DNA of 64,000 nucleotides from Anthopleura xanthogrammica (GCA_964019055.1 OZ025212.1:12733391-12797390); one strand, 5' to 3'. Counted from the stretch's first letter, positions 1-30,432 are shown. Numbers and translations are program-made. The notes: generated by a model not told the origin, from the letters alone.

Positions 1-189
1 CAATACTTGACTGTGCTTAAGGTCCCTACTAAACAGTCTACGGCATTGAAAAAGTATGGCCTAAATTTAACGATTAGCATGTTGCCAATGTTGCCAGACA
101 AGGTGACAGGTGAAAACAAGATCAAGCAAGATATCCAACCCCTTCAGTCTATTCTAGACACTGTATTAGGTCATTCTTTAGCCATGTAG
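1..189 (+). other. Open frame at window start, unrecognised, possible 3' terminal exon
   Basis: The frame is open from base 1 to a TAG at 187-189 and could be the last exon of a gene starting outside the window. The about 62 residues are lysine-rich and match no family I recognise, and no domain, signal peptide or zinc motif is visible. AT-rich sequence with an AATAAA-like stretch follows near 220. The frame is short enough to be chance. An internal ATG at 7 exists, but nothing supports it as a start. Confidence 0.2.
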
Positions 190-1221
190 TTTAAAATAAA
201 AATCACATCCAAACATTTCAATAAAATATATACGAATGAAGAAATTGTTTCAAGCTTAACAACAATTTTGGAGAAATTCCGAACCAAGACTTCGAGATCA
301 GCGATTACTCACTGTATGCCACACGATGTCCGCCACATTACGTACTTGAACTGTGAGGAAACCCGACTTGAGCTGCTTCCGACCGGACCAGAGTCTATTT
401 GACTGCAAATTTAATTCTCACAGAGAAAACACGATTTGGATTTAACAATGAAAAGGGACTTCCTGTCGGCAACATTGGTCTATTTCCCAGTTTATTCAGG
501 TTTAACGTAACTCATACAGTATTCCGTTACATCAATTTAATTATTGAATGAAAAATAATAAAAGATAAAAAATAACAACGTACAACAAACAACGATTGCT
601 ATGGAGAGAGATGTTGTCATTTTAGAGCTGTATTTTCTAGAACGCTAAAATCACTGTGTTGTGTGGCAGAAAAAGTCAGAACGTACTAAGCTTATTATGA
701 ATTAGTGGGTTCATTAACTTGAGTAATAGTCAACCTGTCCGTAACAATATAAGTCTCTCACAGCCTGCCGCCGTTGCTGTTTTAATCCTCGATCAACTCC
801 GAAGCTGCATTATAACAATCTTGGTCTGCCCGAAATGGATTGGTCACCGAGCCATCGAACGTCTAATACCTAAAAAACAGAATAGCAGATCCAGCAAATG
901 GCTATGGATGTTTACCGCTTGTTCTTGATATTGACAGAATATTACCTGATTGAGAGAAATTCAGGCAACCTTTACATTTGCTTACCTTCTTACACCATAT
1001 CCACTTCTTGGAGGCCCATATCCTTCATATCCCATGGAGTAACTAAACATACAGAAAGAAAAAATCTTAAGCTCATTCTTATTATTTAGTTCAACTCTAC
1101 TCAGATATGAGTATAGCAGGTCTCAACAACCAGAGATGGGATATCAAGTACCAAAAATAAAACCTAAATTGGTGGGAGGGGGCCTCCCAACCCCCAACTA
1201 GCCCCTCCCTCTTTGTGGTTC
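190..1221. other. Region with no recognised gene
   Basis: I see no spliced coding model, RNA gene or clear repeat here on either strand. Short open frames lack codon bias or motifs. The stretch separates the open frame at the window edge from the SINE at 1222. Confidence 0.4.
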
Positions 1222-1640
1222 ATTGGATATGTAGCGGTGAGAGCGCTCACCTCTCACCAATGCGACCTGGGTTTCAAATCCCTGAAATTTGTGTTGTATG
1301 TGAGTAGAGTTCCTTGTTGATTCTCTCCTCTTGTGATTCAAGGGTTTTTCTCAAGGTCCAGTCTCCAGGGCTCAAAACAACGGCAGGTCAACGGTCAATG
1401 TTCAGCCAAATTTGGTACTTGACCCGGTCAAATATGGTTTTAAACAGACATGTTTATATTTGAAAAAGATAAGAAATAAAATATCATATGCCAGACATCT
1501 TGACCGGCGTATGACTGGCTGTTATTTTGAGTCCTGGTCTCTGGTTTTCCTTCCTCCATAAAAATCAACTTCTACATTCCAATTATTGGAATTTCAGTGG
1601 ACGAATAGCTACTCTGTAGAAATGCCGCTGCTAAATCCCA
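1222..1640 (+). mobile_element. tRNA-derived SINE, copy 1, split by a nested inverted-repeat element
   Basis: The head has an A-box-like tract (tagcggtgagagcgct) followed by a B-box-like GGTTTCAAATCCC. The body (tatgtgagtagagtt, then caagggttttt) and tail (aaaaatcaacttct, then an attccaatt palindrome) match the copies near 3.6, 23.7 and 43.7 kb. The body is interrupted at 1366-1536 by a short element with terminal inverted repeats. The tail runs into the 3' flank of the RBM4-like gene on the other strand. Confidence 0.75.
1366..1536. mobile_element. Non-autonomous inverted-repeat element (family M1), nested in SINE
   Basis: About 171 bp, beginning CAGGGCTCAAAAC and ending GTTATTTTGAGTCCTG, so the ends are inverted repeats. 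The flanks share GTCTC on both sides, a possible target duplication. It is inverted relative to the copy at 3746-3914. The repeated GGTCAATGT and GGTACTTGACC blocks identify the family. It has no coding capacity. Confidence 0.7.
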
Positions 1641-1648
1641 AATATTTG

Positions 1649-1654
1649 TTTATT
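1649..1654 (-). terminator. Candidate polyadenylation signal of the RBM4-like gene
   Basis: AATAAA on the minus strand lies about 57 bases past the stop at 1711. This would give a very short 3' UTR. It overlaps the end of SINE copy 1, so the SINE insertion may have shaped the transcript end. A further exon downstream is also possible because the stop overlaps a GTGAGT donor. Confidence 0.4.
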
Positions 1655-1710
1655 TGAATCCCATTTATATTGTATAGCCGTACTTAACAAGATAGAAAAT
1701 GATAGAACAC

Positions 1711-4700
1711 TCACTCAGGAGACCTGCGTCCATATCCTCCAGGGCTGCGACTACGGTATGGTGGTGCACCTCCATAATCTCTACTTGGTGGCCCACGCCT
1801 GTCGTAATAATAATCATAATCCCTTGGGGGACCACGACTGTAGGGGTCTCTGCGTGGTCCATAGGAATAAGGTGCTGGGCGATCATATCTGCCACTATAA
1901 CCACTGCGTCTGTATGGACCAGACCTTCTCTGTGTGCAATCTTTGGCCCTATTTCAATGCAAAACATATTTTCGTGATCTTTGGCATGTTTTAAGTAGTG
2001 TACATCTCTTTTTAGTGGGATGGTTATTGAAGAAATAGAAAATGAATGCACATGCTGTGTGCAGTTATAAAGCATGACAGGATTGGCAGAACATGAGAGA
2101 AATGTCAGGAGAAGCACAACACATAGGGGGGTCCTTCTCAACACTTCTCTAGTGTTCTGACAATTCCCAAGTCCTTTATAACTTCGCACAACACAGCAAG
2201 CAAGTTTTTTTTATTTCTTTTATAAAATACAAATGCATGCATGTGCTGTGTTCTCATAATGCATGTGCCATCAACCAATCAGAAAGCGAGATTTTTAACA
2301 GTTATTTTATAATACCTCTTAACCACATTATATTATTTCCTACTTTAAAACTTGCAAATCAAATTTTTGAGTGAAAGAAATCTGGATAAGCCATAAAGAA
2401 ATCTTTTTTTCAAGGGATGGAACAAATTATTTAACAAGCAAAATAAGACAATTGTCAGAGATTGATCAAGTCACCTCTTGAAGAGAGCACAGAGAAAAAA
2501 TGTTTAAATAAAAAAAAAAAGGTTACCCATTTAACCAACAACCTACTAGAATCATAGTGGTTTTACGGTCACATTAATCATGCACCAAATAATAAGAATA
2601 CTGAATGGTGATGGCATAAAAAATAAAAGATTTCAACTCACCAGTGACCCCTGCTACCACACTGGAAACATTCATCTTCTGCTGGTTTACCCTTGCTTTT
2701 AGCAATCTTTGATAAGGAGAAAAGTAAAAATGAATAAATCTTCATAACAATTCAAGCAAATTGGAGTGAATATTCTGACATCTGTACTGGTATAAATAGA
2801 GCATATGAATTTGTTATACAAGCTATTAATTCCAAGAAAATATGAAAAAATCTGTATCTTAAAATCAAATCCTGGCATATTTGTTCAGTAGAAATGCCTC
2901 AAAAACCTCTAATTGACTGTGGATGTTGTGTTTTGTCTAGAAAATTTGTTTTGAAGGAAATACATTCTGCAAAAACACAATCATTGTGCTATTTAGTATC
3001 TAAAAGTGAAAATCACACCCATGAAAAAAAGACAAGTAGACAGTGCTTCAACACTTAAGGTTATTGAAAGGAAAAATAACTTAGGTTTAAATATTCCAAA
3101 AAAAATTTTTTGACAATAAATTATTTATTTTCTCGATAAACTTTGATTAGAAAGGTATTTTGGGCCTGAAAATGTCTGGAATGTGATGTATGGCATACCT
3201 GTACTTGTATATGTGTTCCCATGAACTCCGAGTCGTCAAGTGCCGATATCGCCTTGCGTGCATTTTCTTCACCAACCATGTGCTAGAAAACAATAGTTAT
3301 AAGTATGTTAGATTGTTGTGCTTCAGAAAATAATGAATGGATGATTGAAGTTATGCTGAAGTAATAATGCCAAAAAAACTCTTTGTTAAGTCTTATTTAT
3401 CTTTGGCTTCAAAATTTTATTTGACAGCATTACTAATTGGCTGAAATCTCTCCAATTGTGTACACTTTTGGATTTCTTATTCTTTAAGACTACTACAAGA
3501 TAAAACCCCTGCAGTAAAACCCTACCTGGGGGTCAAAATAGTGAAAAATGTTATAATAAAAAAAGATTTAAAAAAAGAATTTTTGGGGCTCGAGGGCAGC
3601 ATAGCAGTAGTACACTGTATACTTGCCTCTCACCTCTGGAGTTGCAGGTTTGATTCCTCGACTTGCCATCACATTTCATTAGACTTTGTTAGGGTATCTC
3701 CCTTGATTTAAGGGTTTTCTCCAGGTTCTCCATTTTCCCTTTTTCCAGGGCTCAAAATAACGGCCAGTCACAAGCCGGTCAAGATGTCCAGCATATGATA
3801 TTTTATCTTTTTTTTTATATGACCCGTCAACATGTCTGTTCAAAACTGTATTTGAATGGTCAAGTACCAAATTTGGCTGGACATTGACCGTTGACTGGCC
3901 GGTTTTGAGCCCTGTTCTTCCACAAAACTTAAAACAAATTAAATTCCAATTCTATCTGTGAGTTACCCATGCCAACACTCTGATCAGCTCAGAGGTTGTT
4001 TCAGGGTATCACAAAAGAATCTGTGGTTAGAGATTTCAACCCTCAAGAGAAGGGAATTTTTTTACTTAGTATAAGTGAGAAACCTTAAGTCAGACACTGG
4101 AAGTTAAGGCTTACAATGACTTTAACTGACATCTGTCAATCAATTATGAAAACTTAAGAGACCACTTAAACAATGTTTATAAAGGTTCACTCAAAATGTT
4201 TTAAGATCAACAAAGCATAAGCTTTTATATAAATTTTGCTTATCAACTTTTTATCTGACATGATTATGTTGTACGCTTATAAAACATATATGTAGTGAAA
4301 ATGGATACAAATTAAATCATAAATACACTAGACGTTGAAATAATAAAGTTTATCATGTAGTATGTATCATGTAGTTTATCATGTATATCTTAGATTATAT
4401 TTAGATAGCAAAGGGATAAGCTTTATGAGGTGAAATTTTGACCTAAACGAGGGAAGATATGTAAGAAATCCCGTACCATCTGGTCACCAGACACAAACAA
4501 CAGCTTTATAAGATGGCAGCCAAGTCTTTATTTTTGAATGAATACTTACAACGAAAGCAAAGTTCTTTACTCGGTCACACTGTGAAACTTCACCGTACTT
4601 GGAGAAGAGCGTATGGAGGTCATCCCGTACACAATTATCAGGAAGATTGCCAACGTAAAGCTTCAACTCGTTTGGTGCCGATGGTGTCGGGCCCTTCGCC

Positions 4701-4834
4701 TCTTTCTCATCGTTCCTTCCTTCTTCTGTGGTGTCTTCGGTTTGCCCGTTCTCCACGTTTGTAGCTGAGTCTCCGGTAGATTCAGTAAGAGCTTCAGAGC
4801 TCACTTCACCTACGGTTTCGTTGGGTTCTGTCAT
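1711..4834 (-). CDS. RBM4/lark-like RNA-binding protein (RRM plus CCHC zinc knuckle)
   Basis: Four coding exons on the minus strand: 4834-4550, 3282-3199, 2706-2642, 1948-1711. All junctions are GT-AG and in frame, giving 223 aa. Residues 1-55 are acidic and disordered. An RRM follows, with RNP2 LYVGNL (about 58-63) and RNP1-like KNFAFVHM spanning the first junction. A zinc knuckle C-x2-C-x4-H-x4-C (CFQCGSRGHWAKDC) spans the third junction. The tail is rich in R, G, Y and S (GPYRRSGYSGRYD, RSRSPGGYGRRSPE). RRM-knuckle order and sequence fit RBM4/lark and related splicing or translation regulators. Vertebrate RBM4 has two RRMs, this has one, so orthology is uncertain. The start at 4834 was chosen over an in-frame ATG at 4906 because of its better context (ttcaccATGA) and because the upstream codons cover a YY1-like promoter or UTR motif. 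Confidence 0.9.
3586..3960 (+). mobile_element. tRNA-derived SINE, copy 2, with nested M1 element, in RBM4-like intron 1
   Basis: A diverged head (cttgcctctcacc, then a B-box-like GGTTTGATTCCTC) and the 'agggttttctccaggttctcc' body type match the other SINE copies. The body is interrupted by the M1 element at 3746-3914. It lies in the first intron of the RBM4-like gene, antisense to it. Confidence 0.65.
3746..3914. mobile_element. Non-autonomous inverted-repeat element (family M1), second copy
   Basis: Begins CAGGGCTCAAAATAACGGCC and ends GGCCGGTTTTGAGCCCTG, close to 20-bp terminal inverted repeats. About 169 bp with a poly-T centre. It sits inside a SINE body at nearly the same place as the 1366-1536 copy but in opposite orientation. 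Confidence 0.8.
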
Positions 4835-4874
4835 GGTGAAGTTTGTTTTAAAAGTCCTTCGAAAAGGAACGATC

Positions 4875-4883
4875 AAAATGGCG
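4875..4883. promoter_or_regulatory. YY1-like motif at the RBM4-like 5' end
   Basis: AAAATGGCG on the plus strand is the core of the metazoan YY1 site and lies about 45 bases upstream of the chosen RBM4-like start. Such sites often sit just downstream of transcription starts in TATA-less housekeeping genes. Function is inferred from the motif only. Confidence 0.4.
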
Positions 4884-4965
4884 TCTCCTCGTGTCTTGTA
4901 CCACAAGGCATTGCGGCCTGGAGATGTTACCCATGAGTCCTTTCGAGAGTAGCATTTGCACGAAA

Positions 4966-5050
4966 TGAGAGAAAGAAAGAAAGAAAGAAAAAAAGAAAGA
5001 AAGAATGAAAGAAAGAAAAATAAAAAGGAAAGAAAAATAAATAAATAAGC
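4966..5050. repeat. Purine-rich GAAA simple repeat
   Basis: Imperfect (GAAA)n about 85 bp long with occasional T interruptions, directly upstream of the RBM4-like gene. Nothing else is seen in it. Confidence 0.85.
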
Positions 5051-5385
5051 GAAAGGAATAGGGAGGAAACTAGAGAAAAGCTCCTTAATAGGTAACCGAG
5101 CTGAGAAAGAGAAAAATCAAAGCTCGAAAGTCATATGTGATAATTGCACTTTCAAGCCCTTTCATCAGTTTAGAGCAGTTTTCGTGATACTATGAAAAAC
5201 TTACAGCTCGTGGGACCGCGCCTTGCCGTAACTGTGCAGTGTGCCATGACTTATCACACTCATAAGAAATCTGCTCTGTTTCTAACTGAACACCTGACTG
5301 TGCTACCTTTTTTCCAACACGCCTCCTGGCTTATGCTGAATCTTTGCTGCAACCATGGCATGCATCATTGCCAGTATAGGGAACC

Positions 5386-5530
5386 CTATATACTCCTTGC
5401 ACGTGACGTCAAAGCAGCTAAATTTTGAGGACAAAAAAAAAGAATTTCAATCTCCTGAGAATTCGAACCTATTATTGTGTTCCGTCCAAATTGAGCTGCA
5501 TTTTGATGTGCTGCAATTAAGGGGTCTAGC
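5386..5530. mobile_element. Inverted-repeat element (family M2), copy a, carrying an E-box/CRE motif
   Basis: The left arm runs CTTGCACGTGACGTCAAAGC then an AGCTAAATTTTGAGGACAAA-type block. The right arm has the complementary CCAAATTGAGCTGCATTTTG and ends near GGGGTCTAG. Related copies lie at about 14.07, 16.89, 19.83 and 58.65 kb. This copy has an intact CACGTGACGTCA (E-box overlapping CRE) at 5400-5411. Confidence 0.7.
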
Positions 5531-5670
5531 CGAGGTCTATACGGCAAGTCTCTGTGAGGTCCAGTCCTCTCTCCTTCCCTCCAATCCAATACGCGCCTTA
5601 ACACAGACACCGCAAGCGGCCGCAACACAGGAAGTTGTATTTTCGGATACGACGGAAATTAACCATATAA

Positions 5671-5814
5671 TCATATCCATTTTGAAATCATTAGCAAATC
5701 CCGCAATCTGATTGGCTACAAAGTGTGCGATTTAAGCATTAATCATATCCATTTTGAAATCATTAGCAAATCCTGCAATCTGATTGGCTACAAAGTGTGC
5801 GATTTAAGCATTAA
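5671..5814. repeat. 72-bp tandem duplication
   Basis: Two almost identical 72-bp units starting TCATATCCATTTTGAAATC at 5671 and 5743. Each holds a CTGATTGGCTA (inverted CCAAT) block. They directly precede the larger 262-bp duplication. Confidence 0.85.
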
Positions 5815-6339
5815 TTGCACTATTTTGAATCATTAATTGCATCATTTTGTCAAACAATCACTTTTGAAGCTACATTAACTGTTGAGTATTTTAATATATT
5901 AAGTTTCAAAATGGAAATGATTAATAGGTAATAGAACTGAGTGTCTTGCAATTTTGGGCAGAAATCACACTCGTGATTAACAAATTGCACTCCCGCTGTG
6001 CGGTCGTGCAATTTTGTAATCACTCTTGCGATTTCAGCCCAAATTGCACTCAACTCAGTTCTATTACCATTATTAATTGCACTATTTTGAATCATTAATT
6101 GCATCATTTTGTCAAACAATCACTTTTGAAGCTACATATAACTGTTGAGTATTTTAATATATTAAGTTTCAAAATGGAAATGATTAATAGGTAATAGAAC
6201 TGAGTGTCTTGCAATTTTGGGCAGAAATCACACTCGTGATTAACAAATTGCACTCCCGCTGCGCGGTCGTGCAATTTTGTAATCACTCTTGCGATTTCAG
6301 CCCAAATTGCACTCAACTCAGTTCTATTACCATTATTAA
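5814..6339. repeat. 262-bp tandem duplication, each unit carrying a palindromic element
   Basis: The block starting ATTGCACTATTTTGAATC at 5814 recurs at 6076. Each unit contains an about 153-bp hairpin element (5922-6074 and 6185-6337) with ends TAATAGGTAATAGAACTGAG and CTCAGTTCTATTACCATTA. Internal arms also pair, for example TTGTGCAA-type and AATCACACTCGTGATT blocks. The two copies differ at only a few bases, so the duplication is recent. Confidence 0.85.
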
Positions 6340-6964
6340 TCAAGAGATATCGATCATTGAGATATGTTAAATTGAAATATATTATTTTAGTGAGTAATTT
6401 CGAGGCATTAAGTTAAGTAAATGATATGAATATTGGATATTAAAACGGGACTTGTTCAATATTGATCTTCAGTCAATGCGGAAGGAAGACGTTCTTGTTG
6501 AGATGACAGTTTGGTGTTGTTGAATTAAATAAAACGAAAATCTAAACGACCTAGCTAGTTCCACTTGGCTGCCTCACCCAGCCGGAATAAACGTACTGAA
6601 ACACCTTCCTTTCTCTTTTCTTCAGTTTTCCATCCTTAAATGTACTTGTCAAAGTCGTCTGACTGTGATGAACAATTATTTGTGTCATCACAGATACCGC
6701 TTTATGATAGATTAACGTGTCGTCAACATAATATATTGGTTAGCTTAAATTGTTTTCTATTTTTGTTCGATATCTGCCTGGACAAAATCCTTGAAAGGAG
6801 TTAATTTACACTTGAGATGAAGCTGTGAAGAGGCAAGGCAATATATTTTCTTTGACTTGTAGCCACTTGTTTATTGCGAAATTGAAATTCTTTTCAATAA
6901 AGTGCGCATTGGAAAGAGCTATGTATTCAGTTTATGTAGGTCAGGGGATGAAGCACAAAGCCTA

Positions 6965-7036
6965 ACCCTGCTTTGCAAACTCGATTTTTTTACGCTCAAA
7001 AGAATTTCGCCAAAAATCGAGTCTGCAAAGTAGGCT
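6965..7036. mobile_element. Small inverted-repeat element (family M4), copy 1
   Basis: CTGCTTTGCAAACTCGATTTTT pairs with AAAAATCGAGTCTGCAAAGTAGG across a short AT-rich loop. The same layout recurs at 56573-56662, so this is a dispersed short element and not a lone hairpin. Confidence 0.7.
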
Positions 7037-7680
7037 GAGTACGCAATGCCAAATACCTCCTCTTCCTCGAGATCTCCTGGTAGTATTCACACAACCAGAA
7101 GAAGATGACACGTGACACGAAGCTGAAATATATATTCAATGCACTTAAAAAAAGAACAAGAGCAGTTCGCGTGAAATGAGGAAAATGAACCCATAAAACG
7201 GCGGATCCGAGATGCCATTTGATGAGCCTGCGTCTGAAGCTTTTGGTTTGGACAACTGAATGGACCACTGAAACAATGACCGCAAAACTGACGATTGTGC
7301 ACGATTTATAAAACGTCAACCCTTCGACTAACCGCCGTTCAGTAAACTCATTCCAGTAGACTTAATGTCGTATAATTGAGCTGCATTTCTAGAATTGATC
7401 GATAAGCCACAAATTAAAACCCAACTGGATAGCCTTTACTGTCTACTGAAGGGCCGGCTTGTCACAACGTCACGCGTTCGATATCTGGATGTACCGAGTG
7501 CCGTTGATCGGATATTTACCATGATCCCAGTAGACATTAAAAGACTAAAAAGCATTGAAACATTCTAAAAAGCATCAAAACCTTACTTTTTCGTGATGCA
7601 TTTGAAAAGATCTGAAAATAAGAACCATTTATACTGCATACAGCGCCATTGAACTGCTGGAAATGGCGCTATATAAATAT

Positions 7681-9100
<1,420 letters not shown>

Positions 9101-9104
9101 GTTG

Positions 9105-9138
9105 TGACGTCAGTGTCAAAGCAATGGCGGCTGCATAG
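9105..9138 (+). promoter_or_regulatory. CRE palindrome and short uORF at the Ena/VASP 5' end
   Basis: TGACGTCA at 9105-9112 is a perfect CRE. It is followed at 9124-9138 by ATGGCGGCTGCATAG, a four-codon open frame with a stop whose start lies in a YY1-like AATGGCGGC. If transcription begins upstream this is a minimal uORF about 330 bases before the true ATG. If it begins downstream the same bases are a YY1 site. Confidence 0.4.
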
Positions 9139-9468
9139 CTGACTAAAGGTGTGCATATCCGGTAAACCATCTCTCACGGAATCAGGGCACTTTCACTGTC
9201 CAAGAACTGCTCGGAAGTCAACTCAGGGTGTCCTAGTTTCATCAGATGAATAGCTTACTTCCTGTTCTGCAGAAAAAAACGACTATTCCAAGAAGAAAAG
9301 CTGTGTTTTTGAGCGTTTGAGCAAGCAAACTCGTGGTCACAGAGGGTGCGGCAATCCAATATTATTGAATTTTCTACACATTCTTTTACTGAAAGAGTTC
9401 TTCTTCCCCCTTGGAAGGACGCCCGAGATACAATCGAAAGCCTCTAGCGTCACAAAGAAGCAAATATC

Positions 9469-27317
<17,849 letters not shown>

Positions 27318-27667
27318 GCTTTCACATACATCAATATCCATATGACCTACCGGTACATTGAAATTATGAATTGTGACAACAATGAAACAACAAGACAATA
27401 TTGAAACTCCAGTCTCAATCAAATCTGGAAGAAAAAAAAGACATTTAAAGGGTATTTCAACCCTCAATTGTGCCATGTTTTAGACTTTTCTAACTAGTTT
27501 AGTGTGGACAACACTTCAGAGTAATTATTGTTTGGTATAATCGAAAATGTTTATTGTCCATCAAAGTTTTATTGGGTTAAAAAGTTCAAGCAAAACATTT
27601 GTATAATTTACGCTTTTGATTTTTAATTAAGGAAATGAAAAGAAATATTCTCACAGTTTTCTCTGGC

Positions 27668-27673
27668 AATAAA
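27668..27673 (+). terminator. Candidate Ena/VASP polyadenylation signal
   Basis: AATAAA about 350 bases after the TAG at 27315-27317. Another AATAAA-like site occurs near 29597. The true end cannot be fixed from sequence alone. Confidence 0.35.
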
Positions 27674-27895
27674 TATTGAAGCTTTAAGAAAGACACTTTA
27701 TGTGTGATTTTTTGATATAATTTTTACTTGGAGATTCTGTCTATACATTGAATTTTTTGGCTCTGTGCCGTTTATTAGATAGAATATTATGGTTCTTCTT
27801 GCACTTTTGATTAGCAAAGAAAAATCAATCACAATGTCAGTTGAAAACAGCCGAGTTTGCATGATGCTGAAACTGATTGATAATCAAGCAAGACA

Positions 27896-27979
27896 GTACC
27901 CTGTGAGCATAGTCTACTTTTGCCTCCTCCTTCTCTAGCCCATGGAGGAGGTAAAAGATGATCACCACTCACAGGGTAG
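27896..27979. mobile_element. Short inverted-repeat element
   Basis: TACCCTGTGAGCATAGTCTA pairs with CACTCACAGGGTA, and TTTTGCCTCCTCC with GGAGGAGGTAAAA. The centre is CTCTAGCCCA. Ends are typical of miniature elements. Confidence 0.65.
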
Positions 27980-29707
27980 CAAGAAAGAATGTTTTTGCTA
28001 ATTTGTTATATGTACTCATCTTTCAAAACTCAAAAGTCACAAGTAATAGAACGATTTGTCATAAGTTTCAGGTTTATTTCCAGAGAAAACTGACGTAATT
28101 TATCTGAATGAATGAACATGCAGAGATTTTAAACTGTTATAATCTAACTGAATTATCAACATTTCTGCTCAACTTATCAAAATAGGTTCAACGCTCTCAG
28201 CAATAGAGTGGATGCTTTACAACTCAGAACATAAATAACCATGAAGTTTTCATGAAAATAAGCTTGGCATTCGACATCTTCAAGTTAGATAAATTCTTAG
28301 GCAATTTAGTGCCATATGTGGTATAAATAATAATTATATTATTAAGTTACTGTAATCAATTAAGTATTATTACTGAATCTAAGATTAACGTCAAACAGTC
28401 AAATGTGTTGTCATACATGTAGTACTCTATATCTGCAGTTTGATCCCGACTCTACAACATTTTAAGATTAATTACTCAACCTAGAACAGAATTTTGAAGG
28501 CTAAGAATGTGTAGTTTTTAAAGCCAGTAAAATATGACAGGAAGAGAACAGAGCTCTGTTTAGCTTAACTTTAGTACATAATTTTGTCACCAACGTTTAG
28601 CTGTTTACTCTATAATATTATTTACCATACTGTTTTTTTAAGCATCGCATTGCAAGCTAATTAAGGATCTTCATTGATATCTAAGTAAAAAGTTGGTTCT
28701 TTTCCAATTCAATTTCTGCTACATAGCATTATACATCAGTATCATGCCTTCTAAGTCCAAATTTGCTTGATACAAGGATTATAATTACGGTAGGCATCAA
28801 TTCAAGGAACTCTATATTGTTTTCACCCTTAAAACACAGTTTGTGGATTCAGAACGTGATAACACACTAAATTGACAGAGGGGAAAGGCTTAGTATTTTG
28901 CTAAGAAGTGAACATTTTTCACTCTTGGGAGGGAGTTTCTTTTCCCTTCCATTAGGGAATTCCTAACTTTTTATCAACTTTTCTTCACATTGCCTTTGTT
29001 TTAGTGCTGGTCAAAAGGAACAAAGGCATTCAACATGCAACAACTAGAACCATTCCTTTTCCAAGCACATGTTTTACAAACTCTTCTTTTAACTAACAGT
29101 TCAGCTTTCTTATCTGCTGGTTTCAGATAAATGCAGAAAAAGCTATTAGTTTTGCAACCTTTGCTCTCTCCTCTCCTACTTTTCATGGGAGATGGCCAGA
29201 TGGGTATTGAAGGAGGAAGGATTGAATGATGACCACAAACTGTAGTTCTTTTGGATTGAAATAAGCAACATAGAGCACTAAAGTTGTATGATTATGGGCA
29301 TAGATTATAATATAACATACTTATTTGCCGCAACTGTTAAATATTGACTTTAATTTTGGATTGAAAGCATTTTAGCAATTAAGTTTAATACTGCTCTTTG
29401 ATAGTAATGTTAATCTTAAGTAAATTTACTCGCAGTTATAGATCAGGTTGCAATAATAGTAGATACTTAATTTACCCTTCATATGTTCATTCCCACTGAG
29501 GGGGGTGGGCATGGGTTTGGTATCTATAGAGGCTTTACATTGGCTTAGTATCTGTGTTATGCATTTGTGTTTAATGTATTATAGTAATTAGTGATAATAA
29601 AACTTAACAACTAACATGTTGTGTGATATGATTCTTATAACCATTCTTCTTTACATCTTGGTACGTATATACCACTACTACCAAAATCTCCTTCAAATTC
29701 TTTTTCA

Positions 29708-29895
29708 AATACTTAACACCCATTTCCATAATTATGCAACCAAAACAGCCCAGATGTCTCGGTTTTTGGCTGCCATCAATATGACATTTACTAGCTCAGA
29801 CCATTGAAAATTTGATTGACGGAAACCAAAAACCCAGACAACTTGAATCATGGCCTGTCATCTGGGTTGCATAAATTATGAAAAATTGGTGTAAC
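29708..29895. mobile_element. Inverted-repeat element, about 190 bp
   Basis: The left end TTAACACCCATTTCCATAAT with TATGCAACC pairs with the right GGTTGCATAAATTATG and AAAAATTGGTGTAA. CCCAGATGTC and ATCTGGG arms also pair. No coding capacity. Confidence 0.7.
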
Positions 29896-30432
29896 TCCTT
29901 TTTTTAAATCTTATGCAAGAAAAGAAACTGGAAAGATTTTCGTAAGTAGTAGTGACAAGATGTGTTATTGAAGAGAAGCAGAAAATTCTGGAAGGAAGTT
30001 TCACGAGGACCAGGAACATGCCGAGGTGTCAATCATACCAACCAATCAAACCAATGTAACACTATACGGAAATTAACCCTATCAAAATCTATCATTTCAA
30101 AAATGTGTAGCACCCTAAAAAGTGGGGGACTTAGATTGGGAATGGGTGATAAGACTTGAAAATTTAGTGGAGATATTTAGCAAAAAGTGGGGTATGGCCC
30201 TCAGCCCCTCCTGGTGGCATAGAGAGGGGGGCAACCACTCTTCCCTAAAGTTTGATCTTAGCCTCCAATATTTCATTAATAATTCATGCAGGATTCCTGT
30301 ACTGAGAATAAAAAACCTCTGGACCGCAGGGTAGGATTTCTGTCGATATGGCTGGAAAATTCGTGCTACCTTTGTGGCCGTTTCTGATACCAGAACTAGG
30401 TGGATAATGCTGTGGCTAGACTACCGTGAGAG

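Larger units (their letters stand above)
27674..30359. other. Intergenic region between Ena/VASP and LBR
   Basis: No coding model is found on either strand. It contains two short inverted-repeat elements (27896-27979 and 29708-29895). The first part may belong to a long Ena/VASP 3' UTR. Confidence 0.5.

Noticed and set aside
1665..2189. 174-residue minus-strand protein
   Set aside because: It reads a shifted frame over the real last RBM4-like exon and intron; the correct frame gives the zinc-knuckle end and the RS/Y/G tail.
4835..4906. Longer RBM4-like N-terminus starting MWYKTRGD
   Set aside because: In frame, but the ATG context is weak, the bases include a YY1-type promoter motif, and the residues are unlike the acidic N-terminus that follows.
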